Part shown: positions 1-8,190 of the stretch, piece after piece
How positions within the stretch are numbered: the first letter of the stretch is position 1
Layout of the letters: each line of letters begins with the position of its first letter
Origin: Donghicola mangrovi
GTDB taxonomy: Bacteria > Pseudomonadota > Alphaproteobacteria > Rhodobacterales > Rhodobacteraceae
Direction: 5' to 3'
Assembly: GCF_013377535.1 (NCBI RefSeq)
Contig: NZ_JABCJE010000008.1
Span: 1 to 64,000 of the forward strand
Length of the DNA stretch: 64,000 nucleotides
Made by a program: the position numbers and the translations under genes
Notes under the pieces: model-generated
The model's database searches: none
What the model saw: the letters and a program-made list of their open reading frames with translations, nothing else
Told to the model about the DNA's origin: nothing

Positions 1-95
1 ATTCATTGCAAATTAAAAAGACGCGAGCGCATGTGCAGCCGCGTCCTTTCGAATTCTGGTCCGCGGGGAAAGCGCGCCCCCCGATCCCTTTAGTT

Positions 96-416
96 TCAAA
101 CGGTGACAGAGGTGTAGTTCACCAATTCAAACAGGATATTCACGTTCACGCCGCAAGGGGCTGTCGCGTGAGGCACCAGCACCTGCGACAGGCGTGTGGC
201 AAGTTCCTTGGCAAAGGCTGAATCCCGGTGCTCTTTGGGCAGCATGGCCAGACGCAGATAGATGTGGCTGTGATTGAATTCGGCAATCGGATGCGCGCGC
301 CCTTTGCAGGCCCCTGAGGAGGGGTCGAAGTCGTGGATCGTCTTTTCGATCTGCTGCAGCACCTCTTTGACGGGCAGGGTCTGGTCGGCAGAATAATACA
401 GGTCGGCGTGGGGCAT
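96..416 (-). CDS. 5-carboxymethyl-2-hydroxymuconate isomerase-like tautomerase
   Basis: A 106-residue protein of the CHMI/4-oxalocrotonate tautomerase superfamily. These enzymes use an N-terminal proline as catalytic base, and the chosen ATG gives Met-Pro-His at the N-terminus. A GAGG ribosome site lies just upstream of that ATG; a longer frame running into the aldehyde dehydrogenase would bury the proline. The family's HpaF members are about 125 residues, so this one is short. It is the last gene of a six-gene minus-strand catabolic operon, 73 bases after the aldehyde dehydrogenase. A role in isomerising an unsaturated ring-cleavage intermediate is inferred; the substrate is unknown. Confidence 0.7.
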   Translation of the reverse strand: MPHADLYYSADQTLPVKEVLQQIEKTIHDFDPSSGACKGRAHPIAEFNHSHIYLRLAMLPKEHRDSAFAKELATRLSQVLVPHATAPCGVNVNILFELVNYTSVTV

Positions 417-489
417 TGGGTCCTCGGGGTTCAAAGGCAGTTCGAGACGCAAGATGCGCAGGACGGGGGCCCTGCGCAACCGCTTTGGC

Positions 490-1959
490 CTAGCGCATGA
501 CGAACGGGTTCGCCATTGGCTGCTCGGATGTATTGATCCACACGGTTTTTGTGCGGGTATAGTCCAGCACCGCCTCGGCGCCAGCCTCGCGGCCATAGCC
601 CGACTGGTTGAAGCCCCCAAACGGTGCGATCGGCGAGATGGCGCGGTAGGTGTTCACCCAGCAAATACCTGATCGCAGGCGGCTGGACACCCGATGGGCC
701 CGTGCCAGATCGCGGGTGAAAACGCCCGACCCAAGGCCGAAGTCCGAATGATTGGCCAGCGCGATGGCCTCTTCTTCGGTGTCGAAGGGCAGTAGGGACA
801 TGACGGGGCCGAACATCTCGACCTTCAGGGTTTCGGTGTCGGGGTCAGCGCATTCCACCAGCGTCGGGGCCATGTAGTTGCCGTCCCGCTCCAGCGGGGC
901 GCCGCCGAAGTGGATGGTAGCCCCTTGGGATCGGGCTTTGGCCAATGTGTCGCCGATTTTCGCGACCTGCGCCTTGGTGCAGAGGGGGCCGATGTGGGTG
1001 GTACCGTCCAGCGGGTCGCCGACCACGATGCCAGCGGCCTTTTCGGCGATGCGTTCGATCAGGGCCTTCAGGATCGGGCGGTGAATGAGCCCGCGTGATC
1101 CGGCCACGCAGCTTTGGCCCGAGGCACCGAAATTCCCGGCGATCAGCCCGTTCGCAGCGCCGTCCAGATCGGCGTCCTCGAACACGATGATCGGGGATTT
1201 CCCCCCCAGTTCCAGTGAGGTGACGGCGAAATTCTCGGCCGAGTTGCGGATCACATGGCGCGCGGTTTCCGGCCCGCCGGTAAAGGCGATGCGGTCCACG
1301 TCGGGGTGGCGGGTCAGAGGGATGGCGCAGCCCTCGGCATCGCCGGTGATGACTGAGACCACGCCTGCGGGGAACCCAGCCTCGGCGATCAGGCGGGCGA
1401 ATTCCAGCATCGGGGCGGGGGCCACTTCTGAGGCCTTGAGCACAACCGTGCAGCCAGCGGCCAAGGCGGGCCCCAGTTTCGTCGCCGTCAGGAACATCTG
1501 CGCGTTCCACGGCACGACGGCGGCGACCACGCCGATGGGTTCGCGGCGGGTAAACACATGCATGTCGGGTTTGTCGATGGGCAGAACCGCGCCTTCGATC
1601 TTGTCCGCGAGGCCCGCGTAATAGCGATAGTAGTCGCCCACATAGCGGGTCTGGGTCGCGGTTTCGGCCAGCAGCTTGCCGCTGTCGGTGGTTTCGATCC
1701 GGCCCAGATGTTCTGCGTTTGCTTCGATCAAGTCCGCCAGTTTGTACAAGAGCTTGCCCCGCGCCGTCTGGCTGAGGCCCCGCCACGCTGGATCGTCCAG
1801 CGCCCGTTTGGCGGCGCCGACGGCGCGGTCCACATCCTGAGCCGAAGCGCAGGCGAAGGTCGCCCAATCCTGCCCCGTGGCGGGGTTCTGGGTGGTCATG
1901 GTCTGGCTGGTCGCGCCCTCGCAGAAGGCTCCGTCGATGAACAGCTGGAAATGCTGCAT
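490..1959 (-). CDS. NAD(P)-dependent aldehyde dehydrogenase (TgnC-like)
   Basis: This 489-residue protein is a full-length aldehyde dehydrogenase. Visible motifs are the VPWN cofactor stretch, FTGG at about residue 227, LELGGKSP with the general-base Glu at about 252, and the catalytic Cys in GQSCVAG at about 286. The ATG has an AGGAGAG site directly upstream. It lies 16 bases after the luciferase-like monooxygenase in the same operon. In the trigonelline pathway of Acinetobacter baylyi, TgnC is an aldehyde dehydrogenase that oxidises the semialdehyde/hydroxybutyrolactone formed by ring opening. The neighbours here fit that role, but substrate specificity cannot be read from the sequence. Confidence 0.88.
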   Translation of the reverse strand: MQHFQLFIDGAFCEGATSQTMTTQNPATGQDWATFACASAQDVDRAVGAAKRALDDPAWRGLSQTARGKLLYKLADLIEANAEHLGRIETTDSGKLLAETATQTRYVGDYYRYYAGLADKIEGAVLPIDKPDMHVFTRREPIGVVAAVVPWNAQMFLTATKLGPALAAGCTVVLKASEVAPAPMLEFARLIAEAGFPAGVVSVITGDAEGCAIPLTRHPDVDRIAFTGGPETARHVIRNSAENFAVTSLELGGKSPIIVFEDADLDGAANGLIAGNFGASGQSCVAGSRGLIHRPILKALIERIAEKAAGIVVGDPLDGTTHIGPLCTKAQVAKIGDTLAKARSQGATIHFGGAPLERDGNYMAPTLVECADPDTETLKVEMFGPVMSLLPFDTEEEAIALANHSDFGLGSGVFTRDLARAHRVSSRLRSGICWVNTYRAISPIAPFGGFNQSGYGREAGAEAVLDYTRTKTVWINTSEQPMANPFVMR

Positions 1960-1975
1960 GGGTCTCTCCTCGGGC

Positions 1976-3010
1976 TTAGTGGAAGGCGGGCATCACGTCG
2001 TCGATAAAGCGGGACAGGGACGCCCGCTTGCGCTCGGCGCTCATGCCGCTGTCGATCCAGAACGAGAACTCGTCATAGCCCAGATCCTCGTAGCGTTTGA
2101 GTTTGTCGATCACCTGCTGCTTGGTGCCGACGGTCAGATCGCGGGCCAGATTGTCGGGGGCCATCATGGCGTTGGCGTTGACTTCGTCGTCCGACAGGGT
2201 GGCGATCAGGCCTTGGGAGATGGGTCGCTTGTTCTGGAACCACGCGCTGAAATACGCGTAATAGCGAGACAGATCGCGGGTGGCTTGACCGACATCCTCG
2301 TCATCGCTGCCCACATAGGTGTGGTGCAGCAGCATGATCTTGGGGCGGGGCCCTTCGTGGGTGGCGCAGGCAGCGTTGAACCGGTCCATCAGGGAGTTGA
2401 TCTCCTCCATGCCTTGCCACAGGGGGGTCACCTGAATGTTGAACCCGTTGTGGACCCCGAATTCGTGGCTGTTGGGATCGCGGGCGGCGATCCAGATCGG
2501 CGGGCCGTCTTGCTGCACCGGCTTGGGCGAGGACGTGCTGCACGGGAAGGTATAGTACTGCCCTTCGTGGGCATAATCCCCCTGCCAAAGCTTGCGCAGA
2601 ATGGGGGCGGTTTCGCGCATCCGCTGGCCAGCCTCCCACGCGTCCAAACCGGGCATCACGCGCTCGTACTCATAGGAATAGGCCCCGCGGGCGATCCCCA
2701 GTTCCAAGCGGCCTCCGGTCATCAGGTCGGCGGCGGCGGCCTCTCCGGCCAGTTTGATCGGGTGCCAGAAGGGGGCAATCACGGTGCCGGTGCCAAGGCG
2801 GACGTTCTTGGTGTGGTGCGCCAGATCGACCAAGGACATCAGCGGGTTCGGGGCAATCGTGAACTCCATCCCGTGGTGTTCGCCGGTCCAGATCGCGCGC
2901 ATCCCGCCGTCATCGGCCATTTTGCATAGGTCCACAAATTCCGAATACAGGGTCGCGTGGGACTGGTCGGGGGTCAGGCGCTCCATATGCGCAAAGAGAG
3001 AGAATTCCAT
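1976..3010 (-). CDS. Luciferase-like FMNH2-dependent monooxygenase (TgnB-like)
   Basis: A 344-residue protein of the bacterial luciferase-like (LLM) family, a TIM-barrel oxygenase using reduced flavin supplied by a partner reductase. The start is the ATG giving MEFSLFAHME, preceded by AGGAAAGGGG; the upstream extension would run into the reductase gene. The typical early beta-strand, the GEHH motif and the LGTG stretch are visible. It follows the flavin reductase by four bases, so the two form an oxygenase/reductase pair. TgnB, which opens the trigonelline ring, is an LLM-family oxygenase, and the same kind of ring cleavage on an N-methylated pyridine is proposed here. LLM enzymes act on many substrates, so the assignment depends on context. 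Confidence 0.85.
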   Translation of the reverse strand: MEFSLFAHMERLTPDQSHATLYSEFVDLCKMADDGGMRAIWTGEHHGMEFTIAPNPLMSLVDLAHHTKNVRLGTGTVIAPFWHPIKLAGEAAAADLMTGGRLELGIARGAYSYEYERVMPGLDAWEAGQRMRETAPILRKLWQGDYAHEGQYYTFPCSTSSPKPVQQDGPPIWIAARDPNSHEFGVHNGFNIQVTPLWQGMEEINSLMDRFNAACATHEGPRPKIMLLHHTYVGSDDEDVGQATRDLSRYYAYFSAWFQNKRPISQGLIATLSDDEVNANAMMAPDNLARDLTVGTKQQVIDKLKRYEDLGYDEFSFWIDSGMSAERKRASLSRFIDDVMPAFH

Positions 3011-3014
3011 GGGT

Positions 3015-3938
3015 TCAGCCCCTTTCCTGTAATGCGTGGATTTCACCCCGGTCCGCATCCCCGAGGTAGAGTGTGAAATCGCGCGTGCGGGATTCCGCCG
3101 CGAAACGGGCCATCATCCGGCCCACGGGGGCCGAGGCAAAGCGCAGGCCCGGCAGGTCGTCGATCGGCACGGCGACCAATCCCGAGGTCGGTTCGACCGC
3201 GCTGACCTTGGCCAGAAGCCAAGCAAAGTGTTCACCTGTGGCGGCGTCCTCGTAGACGGAATAGACCGGCCCCAGATCGGCAGCCACGTGACGCGCGGCT
3301 AGCCCTGCGGCCAGCGTATCGCGCAGGCCCATCCGGTCCGGCGTCCGGAACAGGGGCAGGCGGTAGCCCTGATCGGTTTGCTCCAGCAGCACCCGATCCA
3401 TGTAGCGCAGCACCGCGCCGCACAGGTTGACCTTGGCTGAGGGGTCGCGCGCCGACCTCTCTAGCCCGAGGCTAAAGAACTGCCCGTTCGCATAACCCAA
3501 TCCCCGCCCGCCGGGGCTGGTGAAATCGGTGACCTCACCGATCAGAATGGTGTGGTCCCCCGCCGCCGTCGCCGAATGGGTGGTGCAAGAGAATGTCGCG
3601 ATGGCCCCGTCGATCAGGGGAATGCCGCGCGCATCCAGCGTGTGGGGGACTGCAGCGAACCGGTCGCCTTTGAAGCTGGCAAAGGTGGTGGCGGTGTTCT
3701 CTTGCCCTTCGGCCAGAATGCTGATCGCGAAGGCGGTGCAGGTGGCGAAGGTGTCGTAGGTGGACAGGAACTTGCCCGGACAGACCAGCAGCAAAGGCGG
3801 GTCCATCGACACCGAAGTAAAGGAGTTCGCCGTGAACCCCACAGGCGTGCCATCGGCCGTGCGCGCCGTCACTACGGTCACGCCGGTCATGAACCGCCCA
3901 AAGGCGCTGCGCAGGGCGCGCGGGTCGAACGCGGTCAT
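3015..3938 (-). CDS. Flavin reductase with C-terminal extension (TgnA-like)
   Basis: The N-terminal half (about residues 5-165) is an HpaC/DIM6-type flavin reductase domain, with the GVTVVTA strand, the FTANSFTSVSMDPPLLLVC flavin-binding region and a later G-x-H-T-I-L-I-G stretch. About 140 residues follow that simple HpaC proteins of about 170 residues lack. Some two-component monooxygenase reductases carry such a C-terminal regulatory domain. The ATG at 3938 forms an ATGA overlap with the hydrolase and has AAAGG eight bases upstream; a GTG nine bases earlier is possible. It probably supplies FMNH2 to the adjacent luciferase-like oxygenase. Confidence 0.82.
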   Translation of the reverse strand: MTAFDPRALRSAFGRFMTGVTVVTARTADGTPVGFTANSFTSVSMDPPLLLVCPGKFLSTYDTFATCTAFAISILAEGQENTATTFASFKGDRFAAVPHTLDARGIPLIDGAIATFSCTTHSATAAGDHTILIGEVTDFTSPGGRGLGYANGQFFSLGLERSARDPSAKVNLCGAVLRYMDRVLLEQTDQGYRLPLFRTPDRMGLRDTLAAGLAARHVAADLGPVYSVYEDAATGEHFAWLLAKVSAVEPTSGLVAVPIDDLPGLRFASAPVGRMMARFAAESRTRDFTLYLGDADRGEIHALQERG

Positions 3939-4714
3939 TTCAGGCACCTTTCTATGAACTGCTCTAGCGCCGCATTCACCTGCGCGGCGTGGGTCATGGG
4001 CATCATGTGCGTAGCATCGGGCAGGACCAGCGTGGCGCCGTCAGGCACCAACGCCGCCATTTGCTGCGACATCTCGGGGGTGGAATTCGGTTCCTCTGCC
4101 CCTGTCATGAACAGGGCGGGGCAGGGCAGGCCCGTCAGGGCGTCATCATCGGGGCCGTCGCAGGACGCAAAGACCCTATAGGCATCGCGGTACCCGCGCG
4201 GATCGGCGCTGCGCAGCCAGTCGCCGCAGGCCGCGCGTTCGGGGCTGGGGCTGTTGCCGAACCAGCGAACCAAGGGCGGCTCCGGGTCGGCAACCGTTTC
4301 CCCATCCAGCGAGGCGGCACGGGCCAGAACGGCGGCCTTGGCGGCCTCGGACCGGCGGAAGATGGCGTTCAGCGCCGCCACCCCCAAGACCCGATCCGGA
4401 TAGCGCGCAGCCAGATCCAGCGCGATCATCGAGCCCATCGAATGGCCCACCACAATCGCCGGTCGGTCCAGTGCGGCCGCCACCCGATCGGTGTAATCGG
4501 CCAGCGCGGGCGGGGTCTCGAACAAGGGGCTGTCCCCGTGTCCCGCCATATCCGGCGCCATGATCCCGTAGCGCCCCGACAGCGCGTCGATCTGCGCGCC
4601 CCAAGCCTCGGCCCGCAGGCCAACGCCGTGCAGCAGGACCACCAGCGGGCCGTCCCCGCAAGTGATCGCTGCCAGATCCCCAACCCTAGACCGAGGCCGG
4701 GTTGTCCAGATCAT
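3935..4714 (-). CDS. Alpha/beta hydrolase (TgnD-like)
   Basis: A 259-residue alpha/beta hydrolase. It has the HGVG oxyanion loop, the nucleophile elbow GHSMGS and a C-terminal ATHMMP segment carrying the likely catalytic His. The start at MIWTTRP has AAGGA upstream and overlaps the end of the preceding gene by 29 bases. Its stop overlaps the reductase start (ATGA), so translation is probably coupled. TgnD of the trigonelline pathway is an alpha/beta hydrolase that cleaves N-methylformamidomethylene-succinate into methylamine, formate and succinate semialdehyde. An equivalent role would feed methylamine into the GmaS/Mgs/Mgd genes elsewhere in this window; that link is inference. Confidence 0.85.
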   Translation of the reverse strand: MIWTTRPRSRVGDLAAITCGDGPLVVLLHGVGLRAEAWGAQIDALSGRYGIMAPDMAGHGDSPLFETPPALADYTDRVAAALDRPAIVVGHSMGSMIALDLAARYPDRVLGVAALNAIFRRSEAAKAAVLARAASLDGETVADPEPPLVRWFGNSPSPERAACGDWLRSADPRGYRDAYRVFASCDGPDDDALTGLPCPALFMTGAEEPNSTPEMSQQMAALVPDGATLVLPDATHMMPMTHAAQVNAALEQFIERCLK

Positions 4715-5285
4715 TTCCCAGTTCCTTGAGGTCCTGATACCGGTCGCCGATGCGGTGATGAGGCCGCCCCGAGGTCGCCGCTCCCAGCACAACGACGATC
4801 TCATCGGCACGGGGGGCATCGGGGATCGCGAACTGGATGGTCAGGTAATGCGAGCGACGGCCCGCATCGTTCTTGTCCATCAGAGGCACCATGATCGCCG
4901 CGTTCGCGGGGCCACGGGTGTTGGTGAACGACAGATAGGATTTGGCCTCGACCGCCTGACGATAGTGGTTGCCAAAGCGCAGGGTGTGGATCAGCCCCGA
5001 GGCGTGCTCGACCTCTCCGTCCAGACCGACGACGGCAGCTTTGCCATAGGCTTCGATCTTGTCCCCGCCTCCGGCCAGCGCGACCATGCGTTCGGTCAGC
5101 AACTGCCCCAGCACCGGACCATAGGCGTGGATTTCGGGTTTAAGATCCTCGACGTACCGGCCAGCCCAAGGATTCTTGACCACGGCTGCCACGGCGAACA
5201 TGCGCCACGGGGTTTCGGCTTTGCGAAAGCCCTCGATCAGGACCTCTTCGTCATAGGTCACGATTTTACGGATTTCAGGTTCCAT
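4686..5285 (-). CDS. Amino acid synthesis family protein (PF06684/DUF1185)
   Basis: A 199-residue protein resembling the PF06684 'amino acid synthesis' family, whose biochemical function is not well established. The chosen ATG gives MEPEIRKIVTYDEE and is preceded by GAGGGAAG. Segments such as the conserved TPWRMFAVAAVVKNPWAG stretch and the C-terminal GRPHHRIGDRY support the family call. It is the first gene of the six-gene operon and faces the LysR gene across 108 bases. Being first suggests a core or regulatory role, but none can be assigned from the sequence. Confidence 0.65.
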   Translation of the reverse strand: MEPEIRKIVTYDEEVLIEGFRKAETPWRMFAVAAVVKNPWAGRYVEDLKPEIHAYGPVLGQLLTERMVALAGGGDKIEAYGKAAVVGLDGEVEHASGLIHTLRFGNHYRQAVEAKSYLSFTNTRGPANAAIMVPLMDKNDAGRRSHYLTIQFAIPDAPRADEIVVVLGAATSGRPHHRIGDRYQDLKELGNDLDNPASV

Positions 5286-5393
5286 GCGCTTCCCTCGTTT
5301 CTGTTGGGAAAAGCTATGATCGGCATGGACATTTTGGACAAACGAAGGAAACTCACCCTCAGGCATAAGCATGACTAATGGCTGGGTTGCACC
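5286..5393. promoter_or_regulatory. Divergent promoter region of catabolic operon and LysR gene
   Basis: These 108 bases separate the LysR gene from the minus-strand operon and must hold both promoters. A CTAAT element at 5375-5379, similar to the core reported for GcvA-type LysR sites, lies just upstream of the LysR start. That placement would suit autoregulation. No convincing -35/-10 pair was identified by eye. Confidence 0.4.
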
Positions 5394-6248
5394 ATGAAGA
5401 AATCCCTACCGCCCCTGAACTGGTTCCGCGCGTTCGAGGCCTCTGCCCGCAGGCTGAGTTTCACCGCTGCGGCCGAGGAGTTGGCGATGACTCAATCGGC
5501 GGTCAGTCAGCAAATTCGGGCGCTGGAGACGCGGCTGGGGGCGGTTCTGTTCATCCGGCAGGCGCGGGGGCTGGCCCTGACCGATGACGGGCGCAAACTG
5601 CTGCCCAAGGTCGAGGCCGCGCTGGAAACCCTGTCCGCCGCAACAGCTCAGTTCGGGTTGGTGGCCGAAGGGGATCACCTGACCATCGCCTCCTCCGTCA
5701 GCATGATCGATTGGGTGATCGGGCCCGCGCTGCCGGAATTTCTGGCAGACCGGCCCGAGGTGTCCTTGCGGCTGCTCAGTACGATCTGGCCCGATGATTT
5801 CACGGCCGCGCAGGCGGACTTGCAGATATTCTTTGGCACGCGCAAGCAAGCGGGCCCACGCGCGCGGGCGCTGACACCGAACCGCCTGATTGCGCTGAAG
5901 TCACCCCAGCTAGACGGTGGGGTTGCAGCCCTGCCGCTGATTGAATCCGTGGGGACGTCGGACGGATGGTCCGGTTGGGGGCAGGCGATGGGGGTTCAGG
6001 GGCTGCGCCCTAGCCTGTTCGTGGACACCTATGGCGCGGCATTGGGGCTGGCGGCCCAAGGGAACGGGGTCGCGCTGGTCAGTGCGGTGTTGGCGGGGCA
6101 TGCCTTGGCCTCGGGGCGGCTGGTGATGGCCGACCCCCGCAGCATTCCCGCGAAAGAGGGGTATTTTCTGACCATCCAGACCGACACCCCCGCCGCGCAC
6201 CGGTTTGCGGACTGGCTGATTGGCCTGACGGAAACCCGGATAGCCTAG
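5394..6248 (+). CDS. LysR-family transcriptional regulator (GcvA-like)
   Basis: A 284-residue LysR regulator. The N-terminal winged helix covers about residues 7-65, with the typical SFTAAAEELAMTQSAVSQQI helix-turn-helix and the GLALTDDGR wing. A periplasmic-binding-protein-like effector domain follows. The opening LPPLNWFRAFEASARRLSF is characteristic of the GcvA branch. It is transcribed away from the six-gene catabolic operon, the usual arrangement for a LysR activator of that operon. Its stop codon overlaps the stop of the convergent GntR gene by two bases. Confidence 0.92.
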   Translation: MKKSLPPLNWFRAFEASARRLSFTAAAEELAMTQSAVSQQIRALETRLGAVLFIRQARGLALTDDGRKLLPKVEAALETLSAATAQFGLVAEGDHLTIASSVSMIDWVIGPALPEFLADRPEVSLRLLSTIWPDDFTAAQADLQIFFGTRKQAGPRARALTPNRLIALKSPQLDGGVAALPLIESVGTSDGWSGWGQAMGVQGLRPSLFVDTYGAALGLAAQGNGVALVSAVLAGHALASGRLVMADPRSIPAKEGYFLTIQTDTPAAHRFADWLIGLTETRIA

Positions 6249-6964
6249 AAGAAATCCGCGTGGCGGGCGCGGATATCGGCGACCTTGGCCAAGGTGCCCG
6301 TCAGGTGCTCGCGCACGGCGGCCTCGGTGGCGGCCAGATCGCTGGCCTGAATTCCGTCAAGGATCTGCGCATGAAGCTGCAAAATCTGCATCCGCTTGCC
6401 CGGATCGGGCAGGTGCAGTTTGCGCAGTCGGTCGATATGCCCCGACCGGTCCGAGATCACAAGATGCAGGTTCCCGACGCCCGCGGCCTCGTAGAGCGAC
6501 ATGTGGAAGTCGCGGTCGAGCTTGGAAAAGGCCTCCAGATCGCCCGCATCCCGAGCAGCCTCTTGCATGGCGAGAATCGCGCGGGCCTTGGCGATCAGGG
6601 ATTTGTCCTGCGCTTTGGCCAGACGGCGGGTGACTTCCAACTCAACCGACAGGCGCAGGAAATGGGTTTCCAACGCGTGATCCACGTCGATGCGGGTCAC
6701 TTCGGTCTTGGATTGGGGGTAGGTGACGATCAGCCCTTCTTCCTCGAGCTTGATCAAGGCATCGCGCACAGGGGTCTGGCTGACCCCGTATTCCATGGCG
6801 ATTTCGTTGCGCGACAAATACTGGCCGGGCTTCAATTCCAAAGAGACGATCCGTTCCCGCAGGGAATCGTGCAACTGCACGCTTGCAGATCCGCGCTTGA
6901 TCCGCTGCCGAGAGGGGGCCTTGGCCGTTTGGCCGCCCGATGCTGTCTCTGGAAGAATTCCCAT
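6245..6964 (-). CDS. GntR-family regulator, FCD subfamily
   Basis: A 239-residue regulator with an N-terminal GntR winged helix (about residues 30-95, including the NEIAMEYGVSQTPVRDALIKLEEEGL recognition region) and a C-terminal all-helical FCD ligand domain. The FCD metal-site pattern is visible as D-x3-H (DRDFHM) and later His residues. The start at MGILPE has AGGACAGG upstream; an earlier ATG at 7027 lacks a good site. It is divergent from the TRAP/sugar-acid operon across 122 bases that hold a palindrome, so it probably represses that operon until a sugar acid binds. Confidence 0.9.
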   Translation of the reverse strand: MGILPETASGGQTAKAPSRQRIKRGSASVQLHDSLRERIVSLELKPGQYLSRNEIAMEYGVSQTPVRDALIKLEEEGLIVTYPQSKTEVTRIDVDHALETHFLRLSVELEVTRRLAKAQDKSLIAKARAILAMQEAARDAGDLEAFSKLDRDFHMSLYEAAGVGNLHLVISDRSGHIDRLRKLHLPDPGKRMQILQLHAQILDGIQASDLAATEAAVREHLTGTLAKVADIRARHADFF

Positions 6965-7025
6965 ACCTGTCCTGCGTTTGCTCGTCTGTAACGGGAATTC
7001 TATACAACCCTCTTGCGGGAGATGC

Positions 7026-7039
7026 ACTAATATATTAGT
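7026..7039. promoter_or_regulatory. Palindromic operator candidate between gntR and dctP
   Basis: ACTAATATATTAGT is a perfect 14-base palindrome. Its arms extend outward (TG on the left, CA on the right) after one mismatch, giving about 20 near-symmetric bases. It lies 48-61 bases upstream of the TRAP binding-protein start and 62 bases from the GntR start. An AT-rich palindrome here in a GC-rich genome is a natural site for the adjacent GntR regulator. Binding is inferred. Confidence 0.55.
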
Positions 7040-7086
7040 ACATCAATTGCCGCAGGGAGGGCCCGCGGCAAAACGGGAGGACACCG

Positions 7087-8109
7087 ATGACAAAAACCAC
7101 TTTCGCAGTTCTGGCGACCACCACCGCGCTGGCCTGCACCGCCGCAAGCGCCGAAACCCTGAACATCCAGACGTCGTTCAACGCAGGCGACTTCTCGACC
7201 CAGTACATCACTGAAAACTGGCTGCCCAAGATCGAGGAAATGACCGAAGGCCGCATCAGCATCGTGCTGACCCCGAACGGCTCGGTTGTGCCTGCCAAGG
7301 AAACCCCCGACGCGGTTGCCGCTGGCGTTCTGGACGGCGACTTCACCTCGGTGAACTATTTCGCAGGCCTCGAGCCCGCATACGCCATCATGGGCGACCT
7401 GATTTCCGGCTACGACACCCCCGAGCAGATGCTGGGCTTCTGCAAGGACGGCGGCGGCGAAGCCATGATGCAGAAAGCAGCGGACTCGGTCACCGGCGGC
7501 GAAGTGCACGTTGTGGCATGTGGCCCCTACTCGCGCGAGGCGCTGCCCGCACGCACCCCGATCCGCACCTTCGAAGACCTGGCAGGCAAGAAAATCCGTT
7601 CGCCCGAAGGTCTGGCAGCGGCTGTCTTCTCGGCGGCGGGCGCAAGCCCCGTGTCGATCCCCTTCTCCGAAGTGTTCGGCGCTCTTGAAAAGGGCATCGT
7701 CGATGCGGCGGATGCCTCGGCCTATGTGAACAATGACGCGACCGGCCTGCACGATGTGGCGCCCTATCCGCTGTACCCCGGCATCCACTCGATGCCCTCG
7801 ATGCAGTTCACTATCAACAAAGAGAAATGGGACGGCATCTCGGCCGAAGATCAGGCCGCGCTGCACCAGTGGTGGTATGACGCCATGTACGCAATGGCGG
7901 CCGAAGTCGCCAAGCAGGACGCCGCTCTGGCTGCCCGCGATGACGCAAGCGACAAGATCGAAGTCATCAACTGGGCCCAAGAAGACCGCGATCAGCTGCG
8001 TGATGTCGCCCGCGTCCAGTGGGAAGAGTACGCCAAGAAATCCGAACTGGCCAAAGAAGCTCTGGATGCGCACATCGCGTACATGACCCAGATCGGCCTG
8101 TTCAAGTAA
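7087..8109 (+). CDS. TRAP transporter solute-binding protein (DctP family)
   Basis: A 340-residue periplasmic binding protein of the DctP family. A Sec signal peptide is predicted, with cleavage after Ala-Ala-Ser-Ala at about residue 22. The mature part has the family pattern, including the GKKIRSP segment with the substrate-anchoring Arg and a DAADAS stretch. It is first in an operon with the two TRAP membrane subunits and sugar-acid catabolic genes. A sugar acid or related carboxylate is therefore the likely ligand. A strong stem-loop follows the stop codon. Confidence 0.93.
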   Translation: MTKTTFAVLATTTALACTAASAETLNIQTSFNAGDFSTQYITENWLPKIEEMTEGRISIVLTPNGSVVPAKETPDAVAAGVLDGDFTSVNYFAGLEPAYAIMGDLISGYDTPEQMLGFCKDGGGEAMMQKAADSVTGGEVHVVACGPYSREALPARTPIRTFEDLAGKKIRSPEGLAAAVFSAAGASPVSIPFSEVFGALEKGIVDAADASAYVNNDATGLHDVAPYPLYPGIHSMPSMQFTINKEKWDGISAEDQAALHQWWYDAMYAMAAEVAKQDAALAARDDASDKIEVINWAQEDRDQLRDVARVQWEEYAKKSELAKEALDAHIAYMTQIGLFK

Positions 8110-8125
8110 TCCACGGTCCCCCTCT

Positions 8126-8155
8126 GGTGCTGCCCTGTCCCGACAGGGTGGCACC
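8126..8155 (+). terminator. Stem-loop between TRAP P and Q genes (partial terminator or RNA stabiliser)
   Basis: GGTGC pairs with GCACC as the outer stem. CCCTGT pairs with ACAGGG as the inner stem, with two G-U wobbles between and a tetraloop. A T-rich stretch (TCTTTATCTTTC) follows. It sits 16 bases after the binding-protein stop and 35 bases before dctQ. Such a position is commonly linked to higher expression of the binding protein than of the membrane subunits. Confidence 0.75.
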
Positions 8156-8190
8156 TCTTTATCTTTCAACCTGATTTCCGGGGAGTTGCG

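Noticed and set aside
1-95. Possible gene or terminator at the left edge
   Set aside because: The first 95 bases hold no supported start, motif or clear stem-loop with a T-run; the short frame from base 6 is antisense to the tautomerase gene.
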